From the IMG/VR virus record IMGVR_UViG_3300047388_000198, positions 1 to 31,144 of that record: DNA of 31,144 nt; one strand, given 5' to 3'. Below are positions 8,509 to 15,043 of this stretch, one piece after another. The notes under the pieces were generated by a model. It made no database searches and was not told the origin of the DNA. It was given only the letters and a program-made list of their open reading frames with translations. Position 1 is the stretch's first letter; every line of letters begins with the position of its first letter. The position numbers and the translations under genes are program-made. This DNA is from a virus.

Positions 8509-9630
8509 TTACTGCGCGACGTAGCAGGAAACAACACCAAAGTCCTGCACGGTGTTGTTGGAATAGATCGAGTTGAACTGCGGCTTCAGGAGACCGAACA
8601 ACTTCGACACCGAGATACCGAGCTGGTTCTCGTAGTCGAACTCTTTCTCCGTCCACTCCGCGATTCCAAGATCCGCCATGCCAAGCGCCTGTGCGCCGCA
8701 GAACAAAACCTGCGCGCCATTGACGTTGTTGCCAGCACCCCACATCGTCGAACCAGAAATGCCGCTGGACGAATTGTAGACGTGGCGGAACTCGTGGATG
8801 TAGATGCCATCGACCTTGACCGCGCTGCCGGTGAACAACGGATTGTCCGGGCCGCGCTTCTGCGCCCACTTGAGCGCGTCGAGGTAGTCCGCGTCCAGCT
8901 TCAGGCGGGCATTCGCCGAAGGCGTCACAAACATGTGGTAGGTTTCCTCACCGCCTGCCTCACGCACGCCACGAATGTACTGATTCTTCGCGTATGCCTT
9001 GAGCTGGACGATGGTGGCCCACTGGAGGTAATCGGTCGCAGTCACATTGCCCGTGACGGCATTGGCGCCGACGACGAGGTTCTGACCGGTGGCGTCCCAG
9101 CGCGTCACGCGCTGCGAGGTCGGTGCAGATACGTCGCTGGCAAAGGCCAGGTTGACGAGGTCCGAGCCCACACGCGGCGATCCGTTGTTGTGCATGGCAT
9201 ACGAGACGCCGGACATGCTAAGGAACGCCATCTGATCGATACGATCCGACGCCTGATAGGCCAGCTTGTCGCGCGAGTCCATACGGAAGTTGACGATCGA
9301 GCGCTGGTCGGAAATGCGACCCTCGCTGCGATTGGCGTTACGCCATTGGTCGATCTGGATGATCGTGTCGAAGGACTGCAACGATTCCTCGTTACCTTCC
9401 AGCGTGCGGTCTCCGGCGACGCCGTCACCGGTCAAGTCGGCGAGCAGTGTGATAACTGCTCGTGCGCCCTTCTCGGTACGCTTGAGTTCGGTGATGTGCT
9501 GAACGAGTGAGTTCGGCCCTTTACCGAGGAAGCGATTGATGAAGCTGTAGTTGCGCGCCTGCTGCCAGAATTGCAGTGACCATACCTGCTTTTGCTGGGT
9601 TGTCAGTCGCGCGAAATTAGTGAATGCGAT
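8509..9630 (-). CDS. Major capsid protein, N4-gp56 family, with apparent ATC start (373 aa)
   Basis: The protein forms the icosahedral shell. The sequence matches the N4-gp56 capsid family as I know it: AFTNFARLTTQQKQVWS, then FLGKGPNSLVQ, ELKRTEKGARAVITLLADL, GDGVAGDRTLEGNEE, and RIDQMAFLSMSGVSYA. Family members begin M-A-x-T-N-F, and that Met falls on ATC (9628-9630). This codon sits eight bases after AGGAG. A TAA lies four codons upstream in frame, so no earlier start exists. The first in-frame ATG/GTG/TTG is TTG at 9435, which would delete 65 conserved residues. A real ATC start or a single base error is possible. A sigma70-like promoter and a hairpin-rich leader lie upstream. Confidence 0.9.
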   Translation of the reverse strand: MAFTNFARLTTQQKQVWSLQFWQQARNYSFINRFLGKGPNSLVQHITELKRTEKGARAVITLLADLTGDGVAGDRTLEGNEESLQSFDTIIQIDQWRNANRSEGRISDQRSIVNFRMDSRDKLAYQASDRIDQMAFLSMSGVSYAMHNNGSPRVGSDLVNLAFASDVSAPTSQRVTRWDATGQNLVVGANAVTGNVTATDYLQWATIVQLKAYAKNQYIRGVREAGGEETYHMFVTPSANARLKLDADYLDALKWAQKRGPDNPLFTGSAVKVDGIYIHEFRHVYNSSSGISGSTMWGAGNNVNGAQVLFCGAQALGMADLGIAEWTEKEFDYENQLGISVSKLFGLLKPQFNSIYSNNTVQDFGVVSCYVAQ

Positions 9631-9682
9631 GACACGTACTCCTTACCTGCGTACTCGCAAATACAGCGCTGCTTTCCGGCTT

Positions 9683-9764
9683 CGGTAGGGTTACTACCGC
9701 GATTAGATTACCAGCGGTTGCTGGCGAGTCACTTCATTGCAAAGCGACCATCTATCGCGATGGT
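9683..9764 (-). other. Three stem-loops in the capsid mRNA leader
   Basis: Three short perfect inverted repeats lie in the untranslated leader of the capsid gene: 9747-9764 (ACCATC/GATGGT), 9711-9724 (CCAGC/GCTGG, four-base loop) and 9683-9699 (CGGTAG/CTACCG, five-base loop). The leader is about 150 bases from the predicted start of transcription. They could stabilise the mRNA or control translation of a gene with a non-standard start. Confidence 0.45.
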
Positions 9765-9784
9765 GAGGCGGGTGTTACGCCTTG

Positions 9785-9813
9785 AAGATATTTGTTTCTT
9801 GTGAGGTTGTCAA
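9785..9813 (-). promoter_or_regulatory. Sigma70-like promoter for the capsid operon
   Basis: On the minus strand there is a perfect TTGACA (9808-9813), a 17-base spacer and TATCTT (9785-9790, four of six matches). It lies immediately after the terminator-like hairpin that ends the preceding gene run, about 150 bases before the capsid start. The arrangement would give capsid and tail genes their own strong transcript. Confidence 0.65.
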
Positions 9814-9815
9814 GG

Positions 9816-9847
9816 AAGGCCGGCCCAGCCTATTCCGAGCCGGCCTT
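9816..9847 (-). terminator. Terminator-like hairpin after the lysis island
   Basis: AAGGCCGGC and GCCGGCCTT pair over nine bases around a 14-base loop, starting five bases beyond the stop of the Ig-like gene. The following minus-strand bases (CCTTGACAACC) are only weakly T-rich and already contain the next promoter, so termination may be partial. Confidence 0.55.
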
Positions 9848-9851
9848 GAAA

Positions 9852-10148
9852 TTACACGACATCCACAGTCACGGTCAGACCACCACCGGCCGCGGCGCTG
9901 ACGGTACACAGACACGTACCAGTGCCGATGCTGCCGCTGACAGGATCGGTGACGCTGGCGGTGACAGTCGATGTGCCGACGGCGATGAGTGCAATCGCAC
10001 CGGTGCCGGGGTCGATCGTCATCACGGAGCCGGCGCTGTTTTCCGACCAGATGGTGACGGTATTGGCTACCGTGTTGCCTTTGGAATCGGTCGCCGTGTT
10101 GGTGGCCTGGGCCTTGTTGCCTAGGGTGAGACTTGCGGGATTGGACAT
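9852..10148 (-). CDS. Small Ig-like (Big_2-type) domain protein (98 aa)
   Basis: The ATG at 10146-10148 follows GGAGAACGAA. The sequence is a single bacterial Ig-like domain: SNPASLTLGNKAQATNTATD, then VTIWSENSAGSVMTIDPGTG, then AIALIAVGTSTVTASVTD. Such domains sit on phage capsids or tails and bind surface glycans weakly. The frame is open farther upstream to a GTG at 10305-10307 that overlaps the previous stop (GTGA). That would add a His/Asp/Arg-rich 53-residue piece. I favour the ATG because of its binding site. It is probably a virion decoration or appendage protein. Confidence 0.75.
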   Translation of the reverse strand: MSNPASLTLGNKAQATNTATDSKGNTVANTVTIWSENSAGSVMTIDPGTGAIALIAVGTSTVTASVTDPVSGSIGTGTCLCTVSAAAGGGLTVTVDVV

Positions 10149-10171
10149 TTCGTTCTCCGAATCAATAAGGA

Positions 10172-10189
10172 CGCTCACGGAAATGTGAG
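10172..10189. repeat. Small inverted repeat upstream of the Ig-like gene
   Basis: GCTCAC and GTGAGC form a six-base stem with a six-base loop in the stretch between the 166-aa and Ig-like genes. It lies shortly upstream of the GGAGAA binding site and could shape translation of the Ig-like gene. Confidence 0.4.
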
Positions 10190-10303
10190 CATGACAGTGT
10201 AGCAACCGCTCTATTAACGCGCGCTGCAAGCGCAGCTCGTGCCAGAGTCTGCGCCATTCGTCTTTCTCACGACGGTCGTCGTCGTGATCGTGGCCGTGAT
10301 GTT

Positions 10304-10804
10304 TCACTTCGGCTTGTGCCAGCTCGGCATGTGCGCGAACACCTTCGCCCATGTGTCGTACTCATTGCCGATGCTCCACGCGCCGACGGGCAGCCAGTTC
10401 GGGCCGGCGATGTATTTCGCCAGACCGGCGCCGCCAGACTGCGCGACCATCTCACGGACACGGGTCCACATGCCGAGACCGCGATCGGCGCCGGCGGCAT
10501 TCGTCGTATTGATCGACACCGAGGCGTAGCCTTGGCTATTCGGGTCGAGGCTGAGCATGGTCGGCGCGACGGAGAACGTCTGGCCGGCGCATTCCGGATT
10601 CGGAACCACCGATGCGTCGAAGCTTACGAGACCGTTGTCGCGGTCAACCAGCGTCACGCCGACCGGCAGCGGCGCAAGTGCGCCGCCACTACCGCCGCCA
10701 GCGCTCGGTAGCGTTGCTGGGCACGGATACAACGTACCGGCGCGGTATGCCGCGACGATGAGCGCGACCCATTTGTTGAGGTTGTCGAGTGCTGCGTTGG
10801 ACAT
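10304..10804 (-). CDS. Hypothetical phage protein (166 aa)
   Basis: The ATG follows AGGAGC. The N-terminus (MSNAALDNLNKWVALIVAAY) is amphipathic. A Gly/Ser linker lies near residues 34-41, and an Ig-like or beta-rich segment covers ~45-100. The C-terminus is rich in Trp and Gly (YIAGPNWLPVGAWSIGNEYD). No clear signal peptide or catalytic motif is visible. It follows a lipoprotein gene in the lysis/envelope run, so it may be virion-associated or envelope-associated. The family is not recognised. Confidence 0.7.
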   Translation of the reverse strand: MSNAALDNLNKWVALIVAAYRAGTLYPCPATLPSAGGGSGGALAPLPVGVTLVDRDNGLVSFDASVVPNPECAGQTFSVAPTMLSLDPNSQGYASVSINTTNAAGADRGLGMWTRVREMVAQSGGAGLAKYIAGPNWLPVGAWSIGNEYDTWAKVFAHMPSWHKPK

Positions 10805-10813
10805 GTGATGCTC

Positions 10814-11041
10814 CTAGGGGTTCGGCTTCGCAGCCGGAACGGTGACGGTGGTCGTCGTGGTGGTGCCTTCCGGCGCGCAACTGATGTCGAAGGCGACGGT
10901 CGCGGTGCCGAGAGTGCCGCCGACGCTGCCTGTGTAGTGGCGCGTGCAGTCGTGGCTCAAGTTGTCGAGGAAGGGCTTCATCTGGTCGGCGGCACAGCCT
11001 GGCAGCAAAGCGGCGCAAAGCACGAATGCTAGTCGTTTCAT
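10814..11041 (-). CDS. Small lipoprotein (75 aa)
   Basis: The ATG at 11039-11041 overlaps the DUF1353 gene stop (ATGA) and follows GGAGCG. Residues 1-16 are a lipoprotein signal with lipobox LLPGC (MKRLAFVLCAALLPGC). The mature part is short and ends in a Thr-rich, Pro-rich tail. Next to endolysin and holin-like genes, a small outer-membrane lipoprotein could be the outer spanin subunit. No matching inner spanin is certain, so this is only a possibility. Confidence 0.7.
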   Translation of the reverse strand: MKRLAFVLCAALLPGCAADQMKPFLDNLSHDCTRHYTGSVGGTLGTATVAFDISCAPEGTTTTTTVTVPAAKPNP

Positions 11042-11490
11042 TTTTTCGCTCCGAGTAAGTCTGGAAGACATGCGTATGGAGGGACCGGCTTGATGCCAGC
11101 CATCCGCGAATAACCAGCGGCCTTCAACTCAGAATTATGGTCCCACGCACCTTGACCAAACAAATGCACCGCTGTGTATATTTGTTCCACTGTGGATTTT
11201 TCCACACCGAGTAACGTCATTGCTTCACTAAGCAAGCAATCTGCGGTATCGCGTGAGCAAGGCTTCGACCAGTAAACCCAGTCATGCAGGCATGCTGCTG
11301 GACCATACCGTGACCACGGCGGGAATTGCACCCATAGAACGCGAGGAATACTGGCAAAATCTGTGCAAAAATTCTTTGGAACAATTATTTGCCCAGCCAA
11401 ATCACTCTGATACACCAGCGGCGCCTGAAACGCCCACTGCAACCCATCCGGCATCGGCGCAACCAGCATCATCGTACTGAAGAAACTCAA
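11038..11490 (-). CDS. DUF1353-family protein (150 aa)
   Basis: The protein has the family hallmarks TDFASIPRVLW (residues ~43-53), then YGPAACLHDWVYW, and then a helical segment with ADCLLSEAM. The His-Asp pair and the TDFASIP loop are the conserved positions. DUF1353 proteins are frequent in tailed phages, often near lysis genes, and their biochemical activity is not established. Overlap with its neighbours on both sides (ATGA) shows it belongs to the operon. Confidence 0.85.
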   Translation of the reverse strand: MSFFSTMMLVAPMPDGLQWAFQAPLVYQSDLAGQIIVPKNFCTDFASIPRVLWVQFPPWSRYGPAACLHDWVYWSKPCSRDTADCLLSEAMTLLGVEKSTVEQIYTAVHLFGQGAWDHNSELKAAGYSRMAGIKPVPPYACLPDLLGAKK

Positions 11491-11774
11491 GGCTGCCGCT
11501 CCGCAGCAAGGAACTCCGCGACGCGCTTGCGGGCTTCTGAGATCGAATCATCCGTCATCTCACTTTCCGCAGTCATTAGTGCCGCTGATGCATTGTAGTG
11601 CGCGGTCCTTACCGAGTCGCAGCGCTGGTGTACGGCGCAGTACGAGTCCTCGGCATCTGACGCAGTGACGTAGGATTGCTTGATGACGTCCAGATCGTGA
11701 CGCTGGCTCGACGTCGGCTGGCAGCAACTGCAAGCCACAAGCATCAGCATCATTAAGAACGACAGGTGCCTCAT
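11487..11774 (-). CDS. Small lipoprotein, possible spanin-like subunit (95 aa)
   Basis: An N-terminal signal with lipobox LVAC is visible (MRHLSFLMMLMLVAC). The mature protein is helical and charged, with heptad-like spacing after residue ~25 and an Ala/Glu-rich C-terminus. Cysteines occur at several positions near the processing site. The gene overlaps its neighbours as ATGA on both sides. A spanin or envelope-anchored role is a guess from the lipobox and the lysis context. Confidence 0.75.
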   Translation of the reverse strand: MRHLSFLMMLMLVACSCCQPTSSQRHDLDVIKQSYVTASDAEDSYCAVHQRCDSVRTAHYNASAALMTAESEMTDDSISEARKRVAEFLAAERQP

Positions 11775-11929
11775 TTCTTTGGCTCGATCAGCTTCATGAA
11801 TTTTTCCAGTTCCCGCGTGTGTCGGCGCAGGATAGTGTCTGCCTTTTTCTGTTGGAATTCGTTCATGGTATTCCAGCGACTAGCGAACTTCGCCAGCATT
11901 ATTTTCGCGGCCTCGCGTTCGCCGTTCAT
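11771..11929 (-). CDS. Very small charged helical protein (52 aa)
   Basis: The ATG at 11927-11929 overlaps the upstream stop as ATGA, and its own stop overlaps the lipoprotein start. The protein is almost entirely helical and basic (MNGEREAAKIMLAKFASRW, then QQKKADTILRRHTRELEKF). It is probably cytoplasmic. No family is recognised, but the exact fit between two neighbours supports that it is translated. Confidence 0.7.
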   Translation of the reverse strand: MNGEREAAKIMLAKFASRWNTMNEFQQKKADTILRRHTRELEKFMKLIEPKK

Positions 11930-12519
11930 GACGGAAAAAATCTTGAAGCAATGGCGAGTAGAAGCATGACGCCAGAAATAATGTATGCCACCATCGCTGA
12001 CGCACCTTTTTGAGATCCAGACTGCGTGGCGCTGCCTTCCTTCAACGTCTCAAGGCTTGCCAATATCTTCGTCATCATGGGGTCGGTGTAAGCCTGCTTG
12101 CCCTGACCCTCATAGGCCGATTTTTCCAGCGATGCGATCCGGTCAGTTACCCGGTCAAACAACCGCGCTGTTTGCTCAGCCAAGGTCGTCGCTGTGTTCT
12201 GCACGGCCTTTCTCAAATTCTCAGAATCTACCTCAGTCCGTTCCGACAGGGCTTGCACGGCCGCTACATCGATGGATCGGATCGATAGCAGCCGGTCTTG
12301 TTCTGCTTTGTGTATGTCCCTGTCGTGCGTGGAGTGCAGTTGCATCAGTTTTTCAAGCCAATTTATGTTGCTGTCCACCAGACTTTTTAGCCCTCGCAAC
12401 TCGCACTCGATGAGCGCAGTATTCGCCGCACGAAGATCATCTTGCCGAGCATTCGCCGCTTGGCTCAACGCAATGACGTTGGCCGTAGGGTCGATGATCT
12501 TCGTGCGTTCTCTTTTCAA
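11926..12519 (-). CDS. Coiled-coil protein with C-terminal membrane anchor (197 aa)
   Basis: The protein begins with a DPTANV.AL..AA..RQDDLR pattern that I know from a widespread phage/bacterial family of unknown function. A long coiled coil follows (~20-150). A single hydrophobic segment (AYIISGVMLLLAIASRFF) ends the protein, so it is probably tail-anchored in the inner membrane. The only in-frame start is TTG (12517-12519). It has no clear binding site, and an in-frame TGA lies two codons upstream. It lies between the holin-like gene and the lipoproteins. Confidence 0.75.
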   Translation of the reverse strand: MKRERTKIIDPTANVIALSQAANARQDDLRAANTALIECELRGLKSLVDSNINWLEKLMQLHSTHDRDIHKAEQDRLLSIRSIDVAAVQALSERTEVDSENLRKAVQNTATTLAEQTARLFDRVTDRIASLEKSAYEGQGKQAYTDPMMTKILASLETLKEGSATQSGSQKGASAMVAYIISGVMLLLAIASRFFPS

Positions 12520-12541
12520 GTCACATCACGGACTAGCGGCA

Positions 12542-13168
12542 TCACGGACCGGGATTGAAGTTCGGCTCGTTCGGGTTGTTCTGGATCGGCTTGGTCGGGT
12601 CATACTTCGCGTTCAGATGCACGGCATCCGGCGCAACATAGCCATCATCACCCGGCTGCGGGTCGGGCTTGATGATCTGGCCGGGGGCTTTCGGATTCTG
12701 GTTCGACATGTCTTTCTCCTTGGAAATAGGAGCATCGGCAACTACCGACGCGGTCTGACCGGCGTGTAGCGGTACAGTGACCGTGGCCGGAGTCGGGGTA
12801 GTCTGCGCCGGAGCGGCTGTACCTGCAACAACGGGTGCGTGGCTTGAGGTTGTCGTGGTCGTAGTGGTACTTGGAGGTGGATTCGCCGCCGCCTGCGCCT
12901 TAGCCGCGGTTATAGCCATCGTCGAGATCGTCTCGGCCTGCTTCTTCGCCTCCTGGCTCGTCCTGAAAAACCAACCAATGATGATGCCGACTTGCAGGAG
13001 AACGGCGCCGGTGATCTGCGATATGTTGCTCGTGTTCTCCGTCGGAATCTTGATGAACATGAAGCCGTAGGTCAGCCCGTATAGCTCCAATATCAGGAGA
13101 AAAGCGATGAGGCCGCCGAACCAGTTCAGCGTCTGCGGCTGCGATTGGTCGCCGGAGAGTTCGGTCAT
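12542..13168 (-). CDS. Holin-like membrane protein with Thr-rich tail (208 aa)
   Basis: The ATG at 13166-13168 overlaps the DUF3309 stop (ATGA). Two membrane segments lie near residues 14-38 (LNWFGGLIAFLLILELYGL) and 49-68. An Ala-rich helix and a long Thr/Pro/Ala-rich tail from residue ~95 follow. Gene position next to the endolysin and the membrane topology suggest a holin. The last 55 codons can also be read as a separate product: ATG 12707-12709 is preceded by AAGGAGA. That piece (MSNQNPKAPGQ...) is polar. I annotate the long form and regard the internal start as possible. Confidence 0.7.
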   Translation of the reverse strand: MTELSGDQSQPQTLNWFGGLIAFLLILELYGLTYGFMFIKIPTENTSNISQITGAVLLQVGIIIGWFFRTSQEAKKQAETISTMAITAAKAQAAANPPPSTTTTTTTSSHAPVVAGTAAPAQTTPTPATVTVPLHAGQTASVVADAPISKEKDMSNQNPKAPGQIIKPDPQPGDDGYVAPDAVHLNAKYDPTKPIQNNPNEPNFNPGP

Positions 13169-13329
13169 ATACGCCCAGCGATCCACAGAATCAGCACGAT
13201 GAGCAGGATCAGACCCAGCCCACCGCCGCCGTAATAGCCGGTGCCGTAGAACTGGCCACCACCGATGCCACTGAAGCCACCGAGAAGAAGAATGACGATA
13301 ATGATGAGAAGAATTGCGCCAAGTGACAT
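13165..13329 (-). CDS. DUF3309-type small membrane peptide (54 aa)
   Basis: The protein is two hydrophobic helices (MSLGAILLIIIVILLLGG and LGLILLIVLILWIAGRI) around a Gly/Tyr-rich loop. This is the DUF3309 pattern, known from many proteobacteria and some phages and of unknown function. The ATG at 13327-13329 follows TAGGAGA, and the stop overlaps the next start. In a lysis cassette such a protein could act as an accessory holin; that is inference. Confidence 0.8.
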   Translation of the reverse strand: MSLGAILLIIIVILLLGGFSGIGGGQFYGTGYYGGGGLGLILLIVLILWIAGRI

Positions 13330-13338
13330 GATAGTCTC

Positions 13339-13821
13339 CTACGAATCGACCGCGCCGTAGCGGAGGTCTTGAGCGGCGCGGCCGGCCCAACCCTTACCGA
13401 AGCGCGGCCATGTGCTCAGCGCGCGCCAGAAATCGAGACGTTCAGCTACAAAGCGCATGATCGCGTCGGACTCTGACGTTCGCGCCATCGCAGCCTGAGA
13501 GATTGGTCCCCAGTGACCGTCATCAGCGACGCCGACGGCGCGCTGCAATTTTCGGATCGCGGTTGAGATACCTGAATTGACGGCGAAGTCGAATGCCTGA
13601 AACAGCACCGACTCCGGCATCTTATCGAGCGTCAGCGGCATCCAAAAATCACGCAGATATATCGCTTTCGCGCCGTTGAGAGACAGGTTCTTGATGTCGA
13701 CGTTCGGATAGCTGCGCTTGCTGATTCCCCACTGCGTTTCACCACCTGGGTCAGCAGGATCGTTGCTGTATCCGCCCTCGCTACCGAGGACGCGATCAAA
13801 GGCAGTATCGAAGTCAACCAT
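13339..13821 (-). CDS. Endolysin, GH108 muramidase (160 aa)
   Basis: The enzyme cleaves the glycan strands of peptidoglycan. The catalytic Glu15 lies in VLGSEGGYSNDPADPGGETQ, the GH108 signature, followed by WGISKRSYP. A C-terminal peptidoglycan-binding type 3 region includes LQRAVGVADDGHWGP. Length fits the family. There is no N-terminal signal or membrane anchor, so release would need a holin. The neighbouring 44-aa, DUF3309 and holin-like membrane proteins are candidates. The start ATG overlaps the 44-aa gene stop as TGATG. Confidence 0.95.
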   Translation of the reverse strand: MVDFDTAFDRVLGSEGGYSNDPADPGGETQWGISKRSYPNVDIKNLSLNGAKAIYLRDFWMPLTLDKMPESVLFQAFDFAVNSGISTAIRKLQRAVGVADDGHWGPISQAAMARTSESDAIMRFVAERLDFWRALSTWPRFGKGWAGRAAQDLRYGAVDS

Positions 13822-13955
13822 CAGATAAAACGCTCCCGAGCATGCTCGTCCTGAGCCCGCTCCTTTTTCTCAGCGCGTATAAAAATCCAGTACGCGGCGA
13901 CGTAAGGAGCCAACATGGCGATGACGATACCAACGCAACCAGCGAAGGAAATCAT
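13821..13955 (-). CDS. Small single-span membrane protein (44 aa)
   Basis: The protein has one hydrophobic segment (MISFAGCVGIVIAMLAPYVA) followed by YWIFIRAEKKERAQDEHA, a highly charged tail. Its ATG (13953-13955) overlaps the upstream stop (ATGA) and its stop overlaps the endolysin start (TGATG). Position directly before the endolysin and the topology resemble a pinholin or antiholin, but this is unproven. Confidence 0.75.
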   Translation of the reverse strand: MISFAGCVGIVIAMLAPYVAAYWIFIRAEKKERAQDEHARERFI

Positions 13956-14272
13956 GGCCGCTTACCTTCCTCAATGCGCTGGATTCGGTAGTGGTCATCG
14001 GCCTGCCGAAGATCCGATGACTTGACGTGCTCTGCCAACGTCTCCCCGGCGAGTCTGAGACGTTGCAGTTCGTTGACGATTTGCTGCTGCTGGTTTGTTA
14101 GCTTGTCGACTGCGCTTTTCATCATTTCCTGCGCGTCCGTAAGCCCTTTGTAGAAGATTCCTGCGGTCAGCGCAAACCCGAGAAGGCTAACCCCGTACCG
14201 CTCCCAAGCATCACGGCGGAACTGGCTTAAGCCATTCCCATTTCCGTGACCATTGGGAGCGGTGTTGCTCAC
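13952..14272 (-). CDS. Membrane protein with N-terminal anchor and coiled coil (106 aa)
   Basis: Translation begins at GTG 14270-14272, overlapping the previous stop as GTGA. After a Gly/Asn-rich start there is one membrane segment near residues 28-44 (YGVSLLGFALTAGIFYKGL). A coiled-coil region rich in Gln, Leu and Arg follows. This is the layout of an inner-membrane spanin, although no lipoprotein gene is nested inside it. An anchored cell-envelope or lysis role is inferred. Confidence 0.75.
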   Translation of the reverse strand: MSNTAPNGHGNGNGLSQFRRDAWERYGVSLLGFALTAGIFYKGLTDAQEMMKSAVDKLTNQQQQIVNELQRLRLAGETLAEHVKSSDLRQADDHYRIQRIEEGKRP

Positions 14273-14616
14273 GGCCCAGCGACCTCTGCAAGCAACGCCT
14301 CGGCGAGCCCGTTATAGGTCTCGACGGCTTTCGAGATCACCATCTTGTCGTGGTTGTTTAGGAACTTCTTCGACAGCAGCGGCTGGATGGTGCCGACGAC
14401 GCTGACCATCATGATGTTGGCGCGATCCTTCTGCGGATCGCTCATGACTTCTTCACCATCGTACGTTGCGGTGCCGAGATCGCACTCGGACTGCGCATTG
14501 CCTATCGCAATCTGAAGCTCGACGGTAGAATCGCCAGCCCACAAACCAATGGCGGTGCGCATCAAGGCTTGGAGCAGGTTCCCGGTGATGATGATTTTGC
14601 AGGCGACGCCAGAAAT
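14269..14616 (-). CDS. Hypothetical protein with possible ATT start (115 aa)
   Basis: The ordinary ATG at 14560-14562 has no ribosome binding site. Seventeen codons earlier, in the same open frame, ATT (14614-14616) follows AGGAGTACGTGTC. This is the same leader that precedes the capsid gene. The extension (ISGVACKIIITGNLLQAL) is open and hydrophobic. The remainder contains MSDPQKDRANIMMVSVVG and a helical C-terminus with AVETYNGLAEALLAEVAG. The family is not recognised. The gene overlaps the next by GTGA. Confidence 0.65.
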   Translation of the reverse strand: MSGVACKIIITGNLLQALMRTAIGLWAGDSTVELQIAIGNAQSECDLGTATYDGEEVMSDPQKDRANIMMVSVVGTIQPLLSKKFLNNHDKMVISKAVETYNGLAEALLAEVAGP

Positions 14617-14656
14617 GACACGTACTCCTATGCTGGGTGGATATTGCTACGCCGAA

Positions 14657-14935
14657 CTATTCCTTCGGTTGAGTTGGACCATTACCCTGCCGGTCTTCCG
14701 GCTTTGCCTTGCCTTCGCGAATCATTATTGCGTTTGTGTTCTCGACATCGACTCCGATGAGACGAACTTCCTTGCCTACGCTATCCATGCTCTTTGACAG
14801 AAAATCTATGCCGCGATCGAACTGGTGTCCAAGCGCCAGCATCTCCATCAGACACGCACCGAGTAGAAAAGCTATCACGATCAGTGCGAACAAAATCCAT
14901 TTTGGCGTGCCACCTATCTCGCTCTCCGTCTGCAT
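14657..14935 (-). CDS. Single-span membrane protein (92 aa)
   Basis: The ATG at 14933-14935 (MQTESEIGGTPKWILFALIV) follows GAGGG at seven bases. One membrane helix lies at about residues 13-33, followed by a soluble helical and charged part with DRGIDFLSKSMDSVG. A TTG six codons earlier is a weaker start. It lies within the lysis/envelope island. No family is recognised. Confidence 0.75.
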   Translation of the reverse strand: MQTESEIGGTPKWILFALIVIAFLLGACLMEMLALGHQFDRGIDFLSKSMDSVGKEVRLIGVDVENTNAIMIREGKAKPEDRQGNGPTQPKE

Positions 14936-15043
14936 TGGCCAACCCTCAGTCAATGCCCCATCACCCTGAAGCGTGGACCATGCGTAACCAAACCCCTTGG
15001 TCGCTCACGGTATTGTTCTACTCCACCACCATGCCGTGCGCAA

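Noticed and set aside
8059-9510. A 483-codon open frame on the plus strand opposite the capsid and decoration genes
   Set aside because: It lies antisense to well-supported capsid and decoration genes, is extremely Arg-rich and Val/Asp-rich, and has no recognisable domain. It is the expected antisense frame of a GC-rich gene.
9628-9645. GTG at 9633-9635 as capsid start
   Set aside because: It lies in another frame and meets TGA after ten codons. It cannot give the capsid without a frameshift.
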